Shown here in pieces: positions 35,206 through 45,066 of a stretch of 64,000 nucleotides of DNA. Under the pieces are notes generated by a model. That model made no database searches, was not told where the DNA came from, and saw nothing but the letters and a program-made list of their open reading frames with translations. The DNA is from an alpha proteobacterium IMCC14465 (GTDB lineage: Bacteria > Pseudomonadota > Alphaproteobacteria > RS24): NCBI GenBank assembly GCA_000293845.2, contig ALYF01000003.1:558001-622000 (forward strand), written 5' to 3'. The position numbers and the translations under genes are program-made. Position 1 is the first letter of the stretch. Each line of letters starts with the position of its first letter.

Positions 35206-36105
35206 CTAAAAGTCGGCCGGTTGAAGTTGGGATGCGGTTTGGTCTATATCAGCGCGCTCACGAAGCCAGTCGAGATAATCGCGGAGCGCTTTTTCCTCGA
35301 GTTTCCTGAGATAGTCATTCTCGACTTGCTCTCTGATATCGTTGAATTCAGGAACAATCCCTTTGCGTTGTTGCACCAAATATAAAAAGTGCCAGCCACT
35401 CCCAACGCGAATGGCATTGGTGATTGCGCCTTCATCCAGAGAAATCACGGTCTGTGTGAGAGCCGGGCCGAGATAGGCCTGTAATTTTGTTGGTGGGAGC
35501 AAGCTGTTAGGAATTTCAGGGAAAATCTCATCACCGAGCCGTGCGGCGACGGCATCAAAATTTTCACCCTGTTGCAGGGCGGTGCGAATTTCTTGGAGCC
35601 GCTGGTCGGCATCGTCGCGCGCGCCTCTGACATAAATCCGTTTCACCCAGATTTGTTTGCTTGGGGTAAAATAATCGAGATTATTCAGAAAATGCGTGTT
35701 CAGAATCTCGTCTGTTATCTCGGCATCGCCATTTTCCGAAATAATAAATTGAATCATGGCGTTTGTGAGTGCCTTGCGAACTGAACTGTCTATACCAATC
35801 AGATTAATCTCATCAGCACGTTGAATAAGTAATTCCTCATCAATCAGTAAATCCAAAATCCGCAGTCTATCCGCATCATTAATCGGCCCGCGCTTATCCT
35901 GCTCCAGCATGGATAAAGCTCTGAGATAACCTGTTTCGGGGATAGCTACGTCATTCACAAAGGCGATGGCTGTGCCCTCATAATCGGGTTTAGGTGTGTC
36001 AAAAACCGTGCTGACCGCCACAATGAGACCGGCCAGCGCCATAAGCCCAAGTAGAAACGGCATATAGGGTAGGTTTTCCGAAGGTTTTTTTTCTAAATCT
36101 GTCAT
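35206..36105 (-). CDS. Membrane-anchored peptidyl-prolyl isomerase (parvulin type)
   Basis: A 299-residue protein. A membrane segment lies at about 14-35, followed by a SurA/PrsA-like chaperone segment and a PPIC-type domain at about 155-262 (GENFDAVAARLGDEI, VGSGWHFLYLVQQRKG). It would catalyse proline isomerisation or assist folding outside the cytoplasm. It overlaps the DUF3604 stop by 1 bp (TAATG) and precedes the HupE/UreJ-like gene by 12 bp. The DUF3604 neighbour has 20 cysteines and is a natural client; this is inference. Confidence 0.82.
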   Translation of the reverse strand: MTDLEKKPSENLPYMPFLLGLMALAGLIVAVSTVFDTPKPDYEGTAIAFVNDVAIPETGYLRALSMLEQDKRGPINDADRLRILDLLIDEELLIQRADEINLIGIDSSVRKALTNAMIQFIISENGDAEITDEILNTHFLNNLDYFTPSKQIWVKRIYVRGARDDADQRLQEIRTALQQGENFDAVAARLGDEIFPEIPNSLLPPTKLQAYLGPALTQTVISLDEGAITNAIRVGSGWHFLYLVQQRKGIVPEFNDIREQVENDYLRKLEEKALRDYLDWLRERADIDQTASQLQPADF

Positions 36106-38372
36106 TACTCAAAGCTTACATAAATCGGGGAAGACCACGCACGTTCTTCGCTTGGGTCATCGCATTGGTCGTTAACATCTTGACGGTAATCACCGTAACA
36201 CAGATTAACTTTTATGCATTGCCCTGCCTCGTCATAGTCACAACGTAACGGGTCGGCATTAATCACCTGTGTTGGGCTTTGAATGGCGCGGGCATAATAG
36301 GTTGTATCGCGCCCGTCTTTGACAAAATCCTCATCGGTAAAACTAAACTGACACCCCTCACGTGATGCATCGCATTTATGAACAAGCCACGGGTCTTCTA
36401 TTAAGTCGCTGATTTTTTCATCCGGCGTTATTTGCGGCTTAATACGGATGATTTCGATGCGGGTAATGGGTAGTCTTTCATCTGAGGGGTTGTAACATTC
36501 CCCGCCGCATAATTTCTGCACACGTTGCGCACCAAGATTATCAACCACATGGGTTGGGCATCCAGCTAGTTGGTCAAAATCGCCAACGGCTTTGACGGTA
36601 AAAGTCGGGTTGGTATCCGTTTGTGTACTGCCCCCCATGCGGATGGTTTCTTTATCAGTTTTCATATCAAACCAAAGCAGAATACGCGGGCCTGATGTGG
36701 CATAGACTTGCCGATTTTCCATGGCATTAAAAACGCTTTCGCGGTCACGGCTAGGCGTATGTACGGCGGCAAGACCACCCGTTGTCCAGTAGCTACCCTG
36801 ACGCTCAACTTCCAGCATGTTAAAGCTCAAATCTCCGCGTCTTTCTTCGAGTGTAACGAGTTCGGCCTCGGCATATTCCTCATCGGTCTGGCGCATCATA
36901 TCAATCAAAAAATCCGACTCGATACGCGCCATTTCCGTCGTGCGCAGTCTTTGGGCAGGCTTATAGCCCGTGCCGGGGCGTGCGCGGTGATTGTCACTTG
37001 CTGAGATAAAGCCCCAGTTAAACCGCTTAATGTCGTCTGGGTCGTCAAAATTGGAAATCGCCAGCCCATATTGGATGCTGGTGCCCGGACGGTGATTGAA
37101 AGAAGGTCTGAAGCAGTCTATGCACTGACCCGCATCCAACCACTCGCTGGGCTCACTGGCGCCAATAGCCAAATGCCCGGCTGTTATCATATTTACGGAA
37201 GCAAAACGGGCATATTCGGCGCGCTCTTCGCAAACTTCCTGCGTTTCACCCGAAGCCGAGCATCTTTCCATTAATATGTCACCAGCACGATGACACAGAG
37301 GTGTGAAATTTTCTGTGGGTTCTGGGCAGGCAAGCATACCGTCTTCGCCCGGAATGGCGTTCTTGTAATCCCGATATTCTTCGGAATTACCGTGACCGGA
37401 CATAATCTCGATGAGTTTGAATTTCTCAGGATACATGGCGGTTTTGAGTTGCTTATCCCAAGTTGTGCGGAACGGGGTGTAAAAACCCCAGCTAGAGCCA
37501 TGCGGGATAATCAAAGGGTTTAGGTTTTGCTGCGCGAGACGTTCAATCAGTTCGCCAGGTGTTTCAGCAATTTCAAAGCAATCCGCCGGCAGTTCATTAG
37601 ACGGGACTGTCGGATCACAAGAGGGTGCTTCGCCAATCTCCGCCAGATATTTGCGAATGTCGTAATAAACCTGACGGTTTTCAAAATCCAGAAATGCGGT
37701 TGTGCGGGGCATCATATTGGAGGACTGGTTGCGCAGCACTTCAGTCGCAAGACCGCCTGACGCAATCGGGCGCAAAGATAGCTCCTCATCGTCCAGCCCT
37801 TCAAAAATCACGTTTTTATGTCCGTAATGGGTTTCAGGCGTTGGGCCGACTTGTGACCATTCAAAGCCGAGATAACTTATCATATCGGGGTTTGCGGGGT
37901 CGCCAGCCCGCGCATTGCAATCACGCAAGGACTGCTTGGCTTGAGACCATCTCTTTTTTGTTGTGGCCTCAGCATGGTCAGTAATGGCCCAAAAATCTAT
38001 GCCGGAGCAATAGCGGGCATAGTCGCACGCATCAGCGATTGGATAAACGCCTTCGCCGCCATATAGCGGCATGGACCATAAAAACGCATCGGTTGAGAAA
38101 GTGCTGTGAACATGCAAGTCGCCGAAAAGAATTTGCGCTTCATCATTCTCATCCATTTGCCCGATTGCGGCTTGTTGTGCGTCAACACGCTGGGAAATGA
38201 TTTCCGTTGCCAGACCGTCGGCTTGAATGACGCCCGCATCACGGGTTTTGCCATAAAGATCCAGATAGACGCCGGCGACATATAAGCCAGCGAATAAGAT
38301 AATGCCAAGAAATATGCCAGAGAGAATTTTGGCAATATTTGACGAATGAGAAGATTTAATATTATCTGACAT
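36105..38372 (-). CDS. DUF3604-family predicted metal-dependent hydrolase
   Basis: A 755-residue protein. One N-terminal membrane segment (about 18-40) anchors a large periplasmic domain. Near the N-terminus FGDLHVHSTFSTDAFL and IDFWAITDHAE give histidines and acids like those of PHP phosphoesterases, as in DUF3604. Twenty cysteines, many paired, suggest disulfides. The start at 38372 follows a GGGGGTAGAG ribosome-binding site; a GTG 15 bp upstream is less likely. It leads the trio DUF3604-PPIase-HupE. Its substrate is unknown. It is divergent from mutL. Confidence 0.85.
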   Translation of the reverse strand: MSDNIKSSHSSNIAKILSGIFLGIILFAGLYVAGVYLDLYGKTRDAGVIQADGLATEIISQRVDAQQAAIGQMDENDEAQILFGDLHVHSTFSTDAFLWSMPLYGGEGVYPIADACDYARYCSGIDFWAITDHAEATTKKRWSQAKQSLRDCNARAGDPANPDMISYLGFEWSQVGPTPETHYGHKNVIFEGLDDEELSLRPIASGGLATEVLRNQSSNMMPRTTAFLDFENRQVYYDIRKYLAEIGEAPSCDPTVPSNELPADCFEIAETPGELIERLAQQNLNPLIIPHGSSWGFYTPFRTTWDKQLKTAMYPEKFKLIEIMSGHGNSEEYRDYKNAIPGEDGMLACPEPTENFTPLCHRAGDILMERCSASGETQEVCEERAEYARFASVNMITAGHLAIGASEPSEWLDAGQCIDCFRPSFNHRPGTSIQYGLAISNFDDPDDIKRFNWGFISASDNHRARPGTGYKPAQRLRTTEMARIESDFLIDMMRQTDEEYAEAELVTLEERRGDLSFNMLEVERQGSYWTTGGLAAVHTPSRDRESVFNAMENRQVYATSGPRILLWFDMKTDKETIRMGGSTQTDTNPTFTVKAVGDFDQLAGCPTHVVDNLGAQRVQKLCGGECYNPSDERLPITRIEIIRIKPQITPDEKISDLIEDPWLVHKCDASREGCQFSFTDEDFVKDGRDTTYYARAIQSPTQVINADPLRCDYDEAGQCIKVNLCYGDYRQDVNDQCDDPSEERAWSSPIYVSFE

Positions 38373-38475
38373 GAACTCTACCCCCACAATTTTATCAACA
38401 TGCTAATCGCCTCGGTGGGGCGGCGCAAGTCAGATGATTTTGTTAAAGTCAAAAAAGAATCAGTCTGGTAAATCA

Positions 38476-40380
38476 ATGAAGCTTGAAAAAAAGATACGCA
38501 AATTATCTGAGGGAACTATTAACCGCATCGCAGCAGGTGAGGTTGTCGAGCGTCCATTCAGTGTTGTGAAAGAACTGGTCGAAAACGCCATTGATGCCGA
38601 TGCTACGCGCATTGACATCACATTGGGGGCGGGGGGTAAGTCTTTAATTATCGTCAGCGATAATGGTCACGGCATGACACCGGATGACATGATGCTGGCG
38701 ATTGAGCGCCATGCGACATCCAAACTACCCGAAGGTGATGGCGGTGATCGTTTGTTCCGTGTGTCGACATTAGGGTTTCGCGGCGAGGCTTTGCCTTCTA
38801 TCGGGGCGGTGGCGAAAATGACCATCACATCCCGGCCTATTGAAAATAGTGATACGCATGAGGCACAAAAAAATGCTCCAATTTCTGCAATGCAGTTGGA
38901 TATTACGGCAGGTAAAATTGGCGATTTAAAGCCGGCATCCGGCACGCAAGGTACACGCATAGAAGTTAGAGATTTATTCTTTGCAACGCCGGCACGTCTG
39001 AAATTTCTTAAAAGCGACAGGGCTGAGACCACCGCTGTAGGCGATGTGGTGCGGCGCCTGGCTATGGCTTATCCGGGTGTAGGTTTCAGCCTGACCTCTG
39101 AAGGGCGCAGAAGTTTTGCAGTCACAACAGAACCGGATGGTTCAGATGCGTCGCGTCTCAACCGACTTGCAGCTGTGATGGGGCAGGATTTCGGGCAAAA
39201 TGCGGTGCCGGTTCTTGCCGAAAGAGAAACTGAAAAAGGACATATGCGCCTTACAGGTTTTGCCGGACTGCCGACTTTTAATCGCGCATCGGCGCAAATG
39301 CAGTATCTCTTTGTAAATGGACGCCCCGTAAAAGATCGGCTTCTCAATGGCGCGGTGCGCGGTGCTTATCAGGATTTTCTGGCGCGTAATCGGCATCCGG
39401 CGGTGGCGCTATTTATCGAGCTAGACTCGTCTGAGGTTGATGTGAATGTGCATCCGGCGAAAACCGAAGTGCGGTTTCGTGACCCCGGTTTGATAAGAAG
39501 CATGATAGTTGGCGCGCTCAGAACAGCACTTGCCGAGGCCGGGCATCGCGCCTCAACAACAGTGGCGGATACCGCGTTGAGATCTTTCTCTGTACCGTCT
39601 TATGGCCGTGGTGGCGGTGAAAAACCCTCAGCGCCGCCCATGATGAATAGCACGCAAATGCAAGATGCTGCCGATAGTTTGCAAGGCGGGTTTGCTCAAC
39701 TGAGCGGCTATGAAGCCCCGCCTCAAACGCATGAAGATCAATCTGGTGAGCCTCATATATCCTCTTTTGGGAATGAGAATATCTCCGAGAGTGTTGACGC
39801 TTATCCTTTGGGTTTGGCCCGGGCTCAGCTTCATGAGACATATGTTCTGGCTCAGACAGGTGACGGGCTGGTTATTGTCGATCAACATGCCGCGCATGAA
39901 AGGCTGGTTTATGAGCGCATGAAAGAGGATATGGCGGCTCAAGGTGTGGAACGGCAAATCTTACTCCTGCCTGAAGTGGTCGAGCTTGAGAGTGCCGAGG
40001 CGGATCGCCTTATGGGACGCAGTGCCGAACTTGCTGAGATTGGGTTTGTGCTGGAAAGTTTCGGGGAAGGCGCCGTTCTGGTGCGGGAAATCCCAACCCT
40101 GTTTAGAGGCGCTGATGTGAAACAGCTTGTGCAAGATTTAACCGATGAAATCGCAGATCTTGGGGCGGCGCTTGCCATTAAGGAAAAGCTGGAGGAAATT
40201 TGTAGCACGCTGGCCTGTCACGGCTCAGTGCGTTCAGGGCGCAGGCTCAATGGCGCAGAAATGAATGCATTATTACGGGAGATGGAAGCCACACCCCATG
40301 CCGGGCAATGCAATCATGGTCGCCCGACTTATGTGGAGCTAAAATTGGCTGATATCGAAAAACTTTTTGGACGTCGCTAG
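38476..40380 (+). CDS. mutL: DNA mismatch repair protein MutL
   Basis: A 634-residue mismatch-repair ATPase. The GHKL ATP site shows [22 protein letters not shown] and [12 protein letters not shown]. The C-terminal domain carries [12 protein letters not shown], the metal-binding motif of endonuclease-active MutL, plus CNHGRP, so it probably nicks DNA as in organisms lacking MutH. A linker rich in Pro, Gln and Ser (about 365-450) separates the halves. ATG at 38476 fits the family; an in-frame ATG at 38434 would add 14 residues. Neither has a strong ribosome-binding site. Confidence 0.95.
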   Translation: MKLEKKIRKLSEGTINRIAAGEVVERPFSVVKELVENAIDADATRIDITLGAGGKSLIIVSDNGHGMTPDDMMLAIERHATSKLPEGDGGDRLFRVSTLGFRGEALPSIGAVAKMTITSRPIENSDTHEAQKNAPISAMQLDITAGKIGDLKPASGTQGTRIEVRDLFFATPARLKFLKSDRAETTAVGDVVRRLAMAYPGVGFSLTSEGRRSFAVTTEPDGSDASRLNRLAAVMGQDFGQNAVPVLAERETEKGHMRLTGFAGLPTFNRASAQMQYLFVNGRPVKDRLLNGAVRGAYQDFLARNRHPAVALFIELDSSEVDVNVHPAKTEVRFRDPGLIRSMIVGALRTALAEAGHRASTTVADTALRSFSVPSYGRGGGEKPSAPPMMNSTQMQDAADSLQGGFAQLSGYEAPPQTHEDQSGEPHISSFGNENISESVDAYPLGLARAQLHETYVLAQTGDGLVIVDQHAAHERLVYERMKEDMAAQGVERQILLLPEVVELESAEADRLMGRSAELAEIGFVLESFGEGAVLVREIPTLFRGADVKQLVQDLTDEIADLGAALAIKEKLEEICSTLACHGSVRSGRRLNGAEMNALLREMEATPHAGQCNHGRPTYVELKLADIEKLFGRR

Positions 40381-40394
40381 TTTTAAGTCAGCAA

Positions 40395-41618
40395 TTAAGC
40401 TTGTGACTGATCCATATATTTTTTCATTTCAATGCGGGCAATGGCACGGTTGTGAACTTCATCAGGGCCATCAACCAAACGCATGGTCCGCGCATGTGCA
40501 TACATTTGCGCCAAATCAAAATCTTGACTGACGCCGCCGCCACCATGGGATTGAATGGCATTATCAATGATTTTAAGTGCGGTTTTAGGGCCGGCAACTT
40601 TAATCATGGCGATTTCTGCCTGCGCGACTTTATTACCAACAGTATCCATCATATGGGCAGCTTTGAGACATAAGAGACGTGTCATTTCCAAATCAGTTCT
40701 GGCTTCTGCGATGCGCTCTTCCCAAAGTGAATGTTCGAAGATTTTTTTGCCGAACACTTGGCGTGAGGCGAGACGACTGCACATTTTTTCCAATGCGCGT
40801 TCGGCCAGACCTATTGTCCGCATGCAGTGGTGAATACGCCCTGGGCCAAGACGCCCCTGCGCGATTTCAAACCCTCGGCCTTCACCCAGCAGCATATTTT
40901 CAGCCGGAACACGTACATTATCGAGTTTAACTTCCATATGGCCGTGGGGTGCATCGTCATAACCGAAAACAGTTAGAGGTCTCAACACATCAACGCCGGG
41001 CGTATCAACCGGGACGAGTATCATGGATTGTTGCTGATGACGGGGGGCATCAAAATCAGTTTTGCCCATTAGGATTGTGACTTTACATCTGGGATCACCC
41101 AGACCTGATGACCACCATTTGCGGCCATTAATGACATATTCATCACCGTCACGGGTGATAGAGGTTTTGATATTTGTGGCATCTGAAGAGGCGACATCCG
41201 GCTCAGTCATCAAAAAGGCAGACCTGATTTGACCGGCGAGAAGTGGCGTCAGCCATTTTTCCTGTTGCGCTGGTGTGCCGTAACGGACAAGCACTTCCAT
41301 ATTCCCTGTATCCGGTGCGCTGCAGTTAAACACTTCAGAAGCAAAATTGACCCGACCCATTAATTCGGCGAGAGGCGCATATTCGAGATTGGTCAGACCA
41401 GCGCCCAAATCACTCTCAGGCAAAAACAGGTTCCACAGACCAGCTTCTTGTGCTTTCGCTTTCAGATCTTCCAGAACCGGCACAACCTGCCAACGATTAT
41501 CCCCAAAATCTTTCATCTGCTGATAATAGATAGGCTCAGCTGGATAAACATGCTTATCCATAAAGCTTGCGACCTCATCAATAAGTGATTTTGTTCTATC
41601 GGAATATTCGAAATTCAT
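40395..41618 (-). CDS. Acyl-CoA dehydrogenase (ACAD10/11-like)
   Basis: A 407-residue flavin-dependent dehydrogenase. Typical blocks are [42 protein letters not shown] and [34 protein letters not shown]. The layout is that of ACAD10/11-like enzymes that act on long or 4-hydroxy acyl-CoAs. AGGGAGAG precedes the ATG. An APH-like kinase gene of the type partnered with such enzymes lies about 2.3 kb away at 43929-45005. It is convergent with mutL. Confidence 0.88.
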   Translation of the reverse strand: MNFEYSDRTKSLIDEVASFMDKHVYPAEPIYYQQMKDFGDNRWQVVPVLEDLKAKAQEAGLWNLFLPESDLGAGLTNLEYAPLAELMGRVNFASEVFNCSAPDTGNMEVLVRYGTPAQQEKWLTPLLAGQIRSAFLMTEPDVASSDATNIKTSITRDGDEYVINGRKWWSSGLGDPRCKVTILMGKTDFDAPRHQQQSMILVPVDTPGVDVLRPLTVFGYDDAPHGHMEVKLDNVRVPAENMLLGEGRGFEIAQGRLGPGRIHHCMRTIGLAERALEKMCSRLASRQVFGKKIFEHSLWEERIAEARTDLEMTRLLCLKAAHMMDTVGNKVAQAEIAMIKVAGPKTALKIIDNAIQSHGGGGVSQDFDLAQMYAHARTMRLVDGPDEVHNRAIARIEMKKYMDQSQA

Positions 41619-41677
41619 AGCATCTCTCCCTGTAAGGCGACATATTCAGATGAATGGTGATGTGATGCAAGCGATGT

Positions 41678-42154
41678 TTAACGCTTAGCGCTAAAAAATT
41701 CCCGCAAAATTGTCGCACATGCGGTTTCGTCTATTCCGCCATAAATCTCTGGGCGGTGATGACAGGATGGGTGAGAAAATAGCCTCACGCCATGTTCTGC
41801 CCCACCTGCTTTTTCATCTGCCGCGCCATAATAAAGGCGTTTGATGCGTGCCAATGAAATCGCACCAGCGCACATTGGACAAGGTTCGAGCGTTACATAG
41901 AGATTGCAATCTACAAGCCGTTCATTTTTTAAAACTTTTGTTGCCTCCCGAATGACCAGCATCTCGGCATGGGCGGTGGGGTCGGCATGTTCTATTATTC
42001 TGTTGCCATTGGCGGCAATCACCAGCCCTTTCGCATCGGTAATGACGGCGCCGACAGGCACTTCTCCGCGCGCTCTGGCGGCTTCGGCTTGCGCCAGCGC
42101 GTGTTGCATGGGTGTGGTTTGGGGTGTGGTTTGGGGTGGTTTCGGGTCGCTCAT
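41678..42154 (-). CDS. tadA: tRNA-specific adenosine deaminase
   Basis: A 158-residue zinc deaminase that makes inosine at the wobble position of tRNA-Arg. The zinc and catalytic motif is HAEMLVIREA with PCPMCAGAI. The N-terminus MSDPKPPQTTPQTTP is low complexity and encoded by a 12-bp repeat. A methionine at residue 16 (MQHALAQAEAARARG) would be the family-typical start but has no ribosome-binding site. Confidence 0.93.
   Translation of the reverse strand: MSDPKPPQTTPQTTPMQHALAQAEAARARGEVPVGAVITDAKGLVIAANGNRIIEHADPTAHAEMLVIREATKVLKNERLVDCNLYVTLEPCPMCAGAISLARIKRLYYGAADEKAGGAEHGVRLFSHPSCHHRPEIYGGIDETACATILREFFSAKR
42111..42145 (-). repeat. 12-bp tandem repeat within the 5' end of tadA
   Basis: GGTGTGGTTTGG occurs at 42111-42122 and 42123-42134, then the degenerate GGTGGTTTCGG at 42135-42145. 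It encodes the repeated Pro-Gln-Thr-Thr near the TadA N-terminus. Confidence 0.85.
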
Positions 42155-42155
42155 T

Positions 42156-42195
42156 CGCTATTCAACATTCTCAGGCGCTATTCAACATTCTCAGG
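42156..42195. repeat. Perfect 20-bp direct repeat between tadA and rluB
   Basis: CGCTATTCAACATTCTCAGG is present twice, head to tail, at 42156-42175 and 42176-42195. It directly follows the start of tadA and falls in the tadA/rluB divergent promoter region, so the duplication changes promoter spacing for one or both genes. Confidence 0.95.
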
Positions 42196-42228
42196 ACTTT
42201 CTGAAAATATAATGCTACATGGTGCATT

Positions 42229-43332
42229 ATGAATGACAAGACAAATCAGGCGATTAAAGGCGATCGCATAGCTAAAGTATTGGCGCGCTCGGGTCTGTCC
42301 TCCAGACGTGAAGCGGAGACCATTATTCAGGCCGGGCGTGTGGCTGTTAACGGCAAATCCATTAGCTCGCCTGCATTGAATGTCCTCCCATCTGATCGCA
42401 TCACGGTTGATGGTAAAGAAATTGCCCAGCCTGACCCGCCGCGCTTATGGCGTTATTACAAACCGCGTGGTCTTGTCACGACGGAACGCGACCCGCAGGA
42501 GCGCGCAACGATTTTCTCAAAATTACCGGATAATCTCCCGCGTGTGCTGTCTGTCGGGCGGCTTGATATTAATACGGAAGGTCTGTTGTTATTGACCAAT
42601 GATGGCGGGCTTAAACGTCATCTTGAACTGCCAGAAACCGGCTGGTTGCGGCGTTACCGTGTTCGCGCTTTTGGCAGACCGGATGAACGTAAATTGCTGG
42701 AGTTAAAAAAAGGCATCACGCTTGAGGAAGTGCATTATCGCGGGGTTGATGTTGAGGTGGAACGTCAACAGGGCGGGAATGTCTGGCTTACAGTTTCGCT
42801 CAGAGAGGGCAAAAACCGCGAAGTGAAAAAACTTCTCAGCTATGTGGGGCTTGAGGTTAATCGTTTGATACGGCTTTCATTTGGCCCGTTTCAATTAGGC
42901 AATTTGGAAACAGGAGCAGTTGAAGAAATTCCGCGACGTGTCTTGCGCCAGCAACTTGGTTCGACATGGTCGGATATTAATGAGGGGCGCGTACCGACGG
43001 CCAAGCCGAAAACCAGAAGCAAACAAACCGCAGACCGTATCGACAAGAAACCGGCGCGGCGCCAAAATAAACTAAGTTTTAAATCAGAAGCAAAATCAGA
43101 AGTTAAATCAGACACTAAATCTGGTACTTCCTTCAAGGCCAAAGTGCCGCAAGATAAGTCGCCTAAAAATGCGCCAGAGAAAAAGTTTAAAGAAAAAAGG
43201 GTTGAAGAGAAAAAGTTTAAAGAAAAAAATGTGACGCCTTGGAAGATGTCAGGCCAAATATCATCAAAGTCATCATCAAAGTCTTCTGCCAAAACTTCTC
43301 AAAAGAAAACATTAAAGCTTAAAAATAAATGA
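42229..43332 (+). CDS. rluB: 23S rRNA pseudouridine synthase (RluB family) with long basic tail
   Basis: A 367-residue protein. An S4 RNA-binding domain (SGLSSRREAETIIQAGRVAVNGK) at about 15-60 is followed by the RsuA/RluB-type catalytic domain, with the catalytic Asp in GRLDINTEGLLLLTNDG and REGKNREVKKLL. From about residue 245 a Lys/Ser/Glu-rich tail of 120 residues follows and contains several short duplications. Extended basic tails are common in alphaproteobacterial RluB. RluB modifies uridine 2605 in E. coli 23S rRNA; the site here is assumed. Confidence 0.88.
   Translation: MNDKTNQAIKGDRIAKVLARSGLSSRREAETIIQAGRVAVNGKSISSPALNVLPSDRITVDGKEIAQPDPPRLWRYYKPRGLVTTERDPQERATIFSKLPDNLPRVLSVGRLDINTEGLLLLTNDGGLKRHLELPETGWLRRYRVRAFGRPDERKLLELKKGITLEEVHYRGVDVEVERQQGGNVWLTVSLREGKNREVKKLLSYVGLEVNRLIRLSFGPFQLGNLETGAVEEIPRRVLRQQLGSTWSDINEGRVPTAKPKTRSKQTADRIDKKPARRQNKLSFKSEAKSEVKSDTKSGTSFKAKVPQDKSPKNAPEKKFKEKRVEEKKFKEKNVTPWKMSGQISSKSSSKSSAKTSQKKTLKLKNK
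43081..43128 (+). repeat. 12-bp tandem repeat in the rluB tail
   Basis: Four in-frame 12-bp units begin at 43081, 43093, 43105 and 43117 (AAATCAGAAGCA, AAATCAGAAGTT, AAATCAGACACT, AAATCTGGTACT). They encode K-S-E-A, K-S-E-V, K-S-D-T and K-S-G-T. Confidence 0.85.
43177..43228 (+). repeat. 22-bp direct repeat in the rluB tail
   Basis: GAGAAAAAGTTTAAAGAAAA begins at 43177 and again at 43207, a 30-bp offset that keeps frame. Both encode E-K-K-F-K-E-K. Confidence 0.85.
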
Positions 43333-43338
43333 TCTGAT

Positions 43339-43890
43339 ATGCGTATCATTGCTGGAAAATGGAAGGGGCATGCCCTTCACACGCCCAAAAATAATCTGAC
43401 ACGCCCGACATCCGACCGTATCAGAGAGGCGTTATTTTCTGCCCTTGAGAGCCGTATGTCGTTGGCGCAAGCCCATGTGCTTGATATTTTTGCCGGCACG
43501 GGTGCGTTGGGGCTGGAGGCCGTATCACGCGGCGCGGTAACATGTTGGTTTGTTGAGAAAATGAAACCGGCCTGTGGGGTTATTGATAGCAATATTCACG
43601 CTCTTGATGCTCTCAATGAAACATATGTTTTGCGGCGTGATGCGATGCGTTTAGGTGAACGCCCAGCAGAGACATCAAGGTTTAATCTTGTTTTTCTCGA
43701 CCCACCCTATGGCAAAGGGCTGGCAGAACAAACTTTGGAAGTTTTGAGGCAAGGTGACTGGTTGAGCGAAGATGCTCTGCTTGTGGTTGAGGAAGATAAG
43801 CGATCAGGTTTTGTGTCACCAACAGGTTTTGAGGAACTTGATAGGCGCGTTTACGGCGATACCGAAATCACACTGCTTATCAAGGCTTAG
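43339..43890 (+). CDS. rsmD: 16S rRNA (guanine966-N2)-methyltransferase
   Basis: A 183-residue SAM-dependent methyltransferase. MRIIAGKWKGHALHTP at the N-terminus, RPTSDRIREALFSAL, the SAM loop DIFAGTGALGLEA and the catalytic DPPYG identify RsmD, which methylates 16S rRNA during 30S assembly. It follows rluB by 6 bp, so the two rRNA-modifying enzymes are in one operon. Confidence 0.93.
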   Translation: MRIIAGKWKGHALHTPKNNLTRPTSDRIREALFSALESRMSLAQAHVLDIFAGTGALGLEAVSRGAVTCWFVEKMKPACGVIDSNIHALDALNETYVLRRDAMRLGERPAETSRFNLVFLDPPYGKGLAEQTLEVLRQGDWLSEDALLVVEEDKRSGFVSPTGFEELDRRVYGDTEITLLIKA

Positions 43891-43928
43891 AGTTAAACTC
43901 TTAATTTAATTGGGACTTTAATTGTGAC

Positions 43929-45005
43929 TTAAATTGCGCCTGCTTTTTGTGCGAACGCCCAGCCGACATCTGCCAATGGTGGAATGTTTTTTTCCATTTC
44001 TCCTGCATGTGCCGAACTTGCTGTGCCATCTCTGACACGTCCGACAATGCCCTGCAAAATTGCCGCCAGCCGGAACATATTAAAAGCCAGATAGAAATCG
44101 ATATTCTCAATACCGTCCCGCCCGACAGCTTCGCAATACATTTGGATATATTGTTCAGTTGTCGGAATACCTAATGCGCCGAGGTCTCTACCCACAAGCG
44201 ATGCCGACACCATGGTCTTAATTGAGGGCATATGCCATTGCATCAGATGATAGGTGAAATCGCCAAGTGGATGACCCAGCGTCGACAATTCCCAATCCAA
44301 TACAGCACTTACTTCCGGCTTGGTTGGATGCAAGACCATATTATCAAGCCTGAAATCTCCATGGACGATTGACGTCGCGTCATCCTGAGGGATTTGCCCC
44401 GGAAGCCAGGCCATCAGTCTGTCCATATTGTCAACTTTTTGCGTTTCAGAGGCGATATATTGTTTCGTCCAGCGTCCAATTTGGCGCTCGAAATAATTGC
44501 CTGGCTTGCCGTAATCCCCAAGGCCAATGGCTTCATAGTCAAGCGAATGCAATTGGGCAATCGTTTTGACTTGTGCTTCAAATATCGGCCATCTGTCTTC
44601 TTTGGCGTAATCGCTAAGCGTCACATCCCATAAGATGCGCCCTTCGACCATATCCATAATATAGAACATGGTTCCTATCACGCTTTCATCCTCACAAAGG
44701 CAGTAGGTGCGCGGCACAGGAAAGTCGACAGACGCCAGTGCGGTGATGACACGATATTCGCGGTCAACAGCATGGGCTGAAGGTAAAAGTTTGCCCGGCG
44801 GCTTGCGTCTTAGGACATATTTTTTGGATGGGGTGACGAGTTGATAGGTCGGGTTAGATTGCCCGCCTTTAAATTGCTTCACTTCCAGAGGGCCTTCAAA
44901 ACCGTCAACATGTGCGTGCATATAGCCTTCGAGACTTTTGACATCAAATTTAAGTGTGTCGGCAACTTCTTTAGTACCGCCAAATTTTTCCTGTCTGTCA
45001 CTCAT
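43929..45005 (-). CDS. APH-like phosphotransferase (ACAD10/LvaA-type kinase)
   Basis: A 358-residue kinase-fold protein. The APH catalytic motif is VHGDFRLDNMVLHP with the metal-binding motif VLDWELSTLGHPLGDFTYHL. A nucleotide-binding N-lobe with YVLRRKPPGKLLPSAHAVDREY precedes it. Proteins of this family include ACAD10/11 N-terminal kinases and LvaA, which phosphorylate 4-hydroxyacyl-CoA. An ACAD10/11-like dehydrogenase is encoded nearby at 40395-41618. It is unlikely to confer aminoglycoside resistance. GGGGGG before the ATG is a good ribosome-binding site. Confidence 0.85.
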   Translation of the reverse strand: MSDRQEKFGGTKEVADTLKFDVKSLEGYMHAHVDGFEGPLEVKQFKGGQSNPTYQLVTPSKKYVLRRKPPGKLLPSAHAVDREYRVITALASVDFPVPRTYCLCEDESVIGTMFYIMDMVEGRILWDVTLSDYAKEDRWPIFEAQVKTIAQLHSLDYEAIGLGDYGKPGNYFERQIGRWTKQYIASETQKVDNMDRLMAWLPGQIPQDDATSIVHGDFRLDNMVLHPTKPEVSAVLDWELSTLGHPLGDFTYHLMQWHMPSIKTMVSASLVGRDLGALGIPTTEQYIQMYCEAVGRDGIENIDFYLAFNMFRLAAILQGIVGRVRDGTASSAHAGEMEKNIPPLADVGWAFAQKAGAI

Positions 45006-45066
45006 TTATGCCCCCCTTACTTCCCTTTTTTTACGTTCCGCTTATACGCGTGTTTATTTTTTTGCG

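Noticed and set aside
43929-45005. APH-like protein as an aminoglycoside resistance gene
   Set aside because: The sequence belongs to the ACAD10/LvaA-type kinase group and no resistance context is seen.
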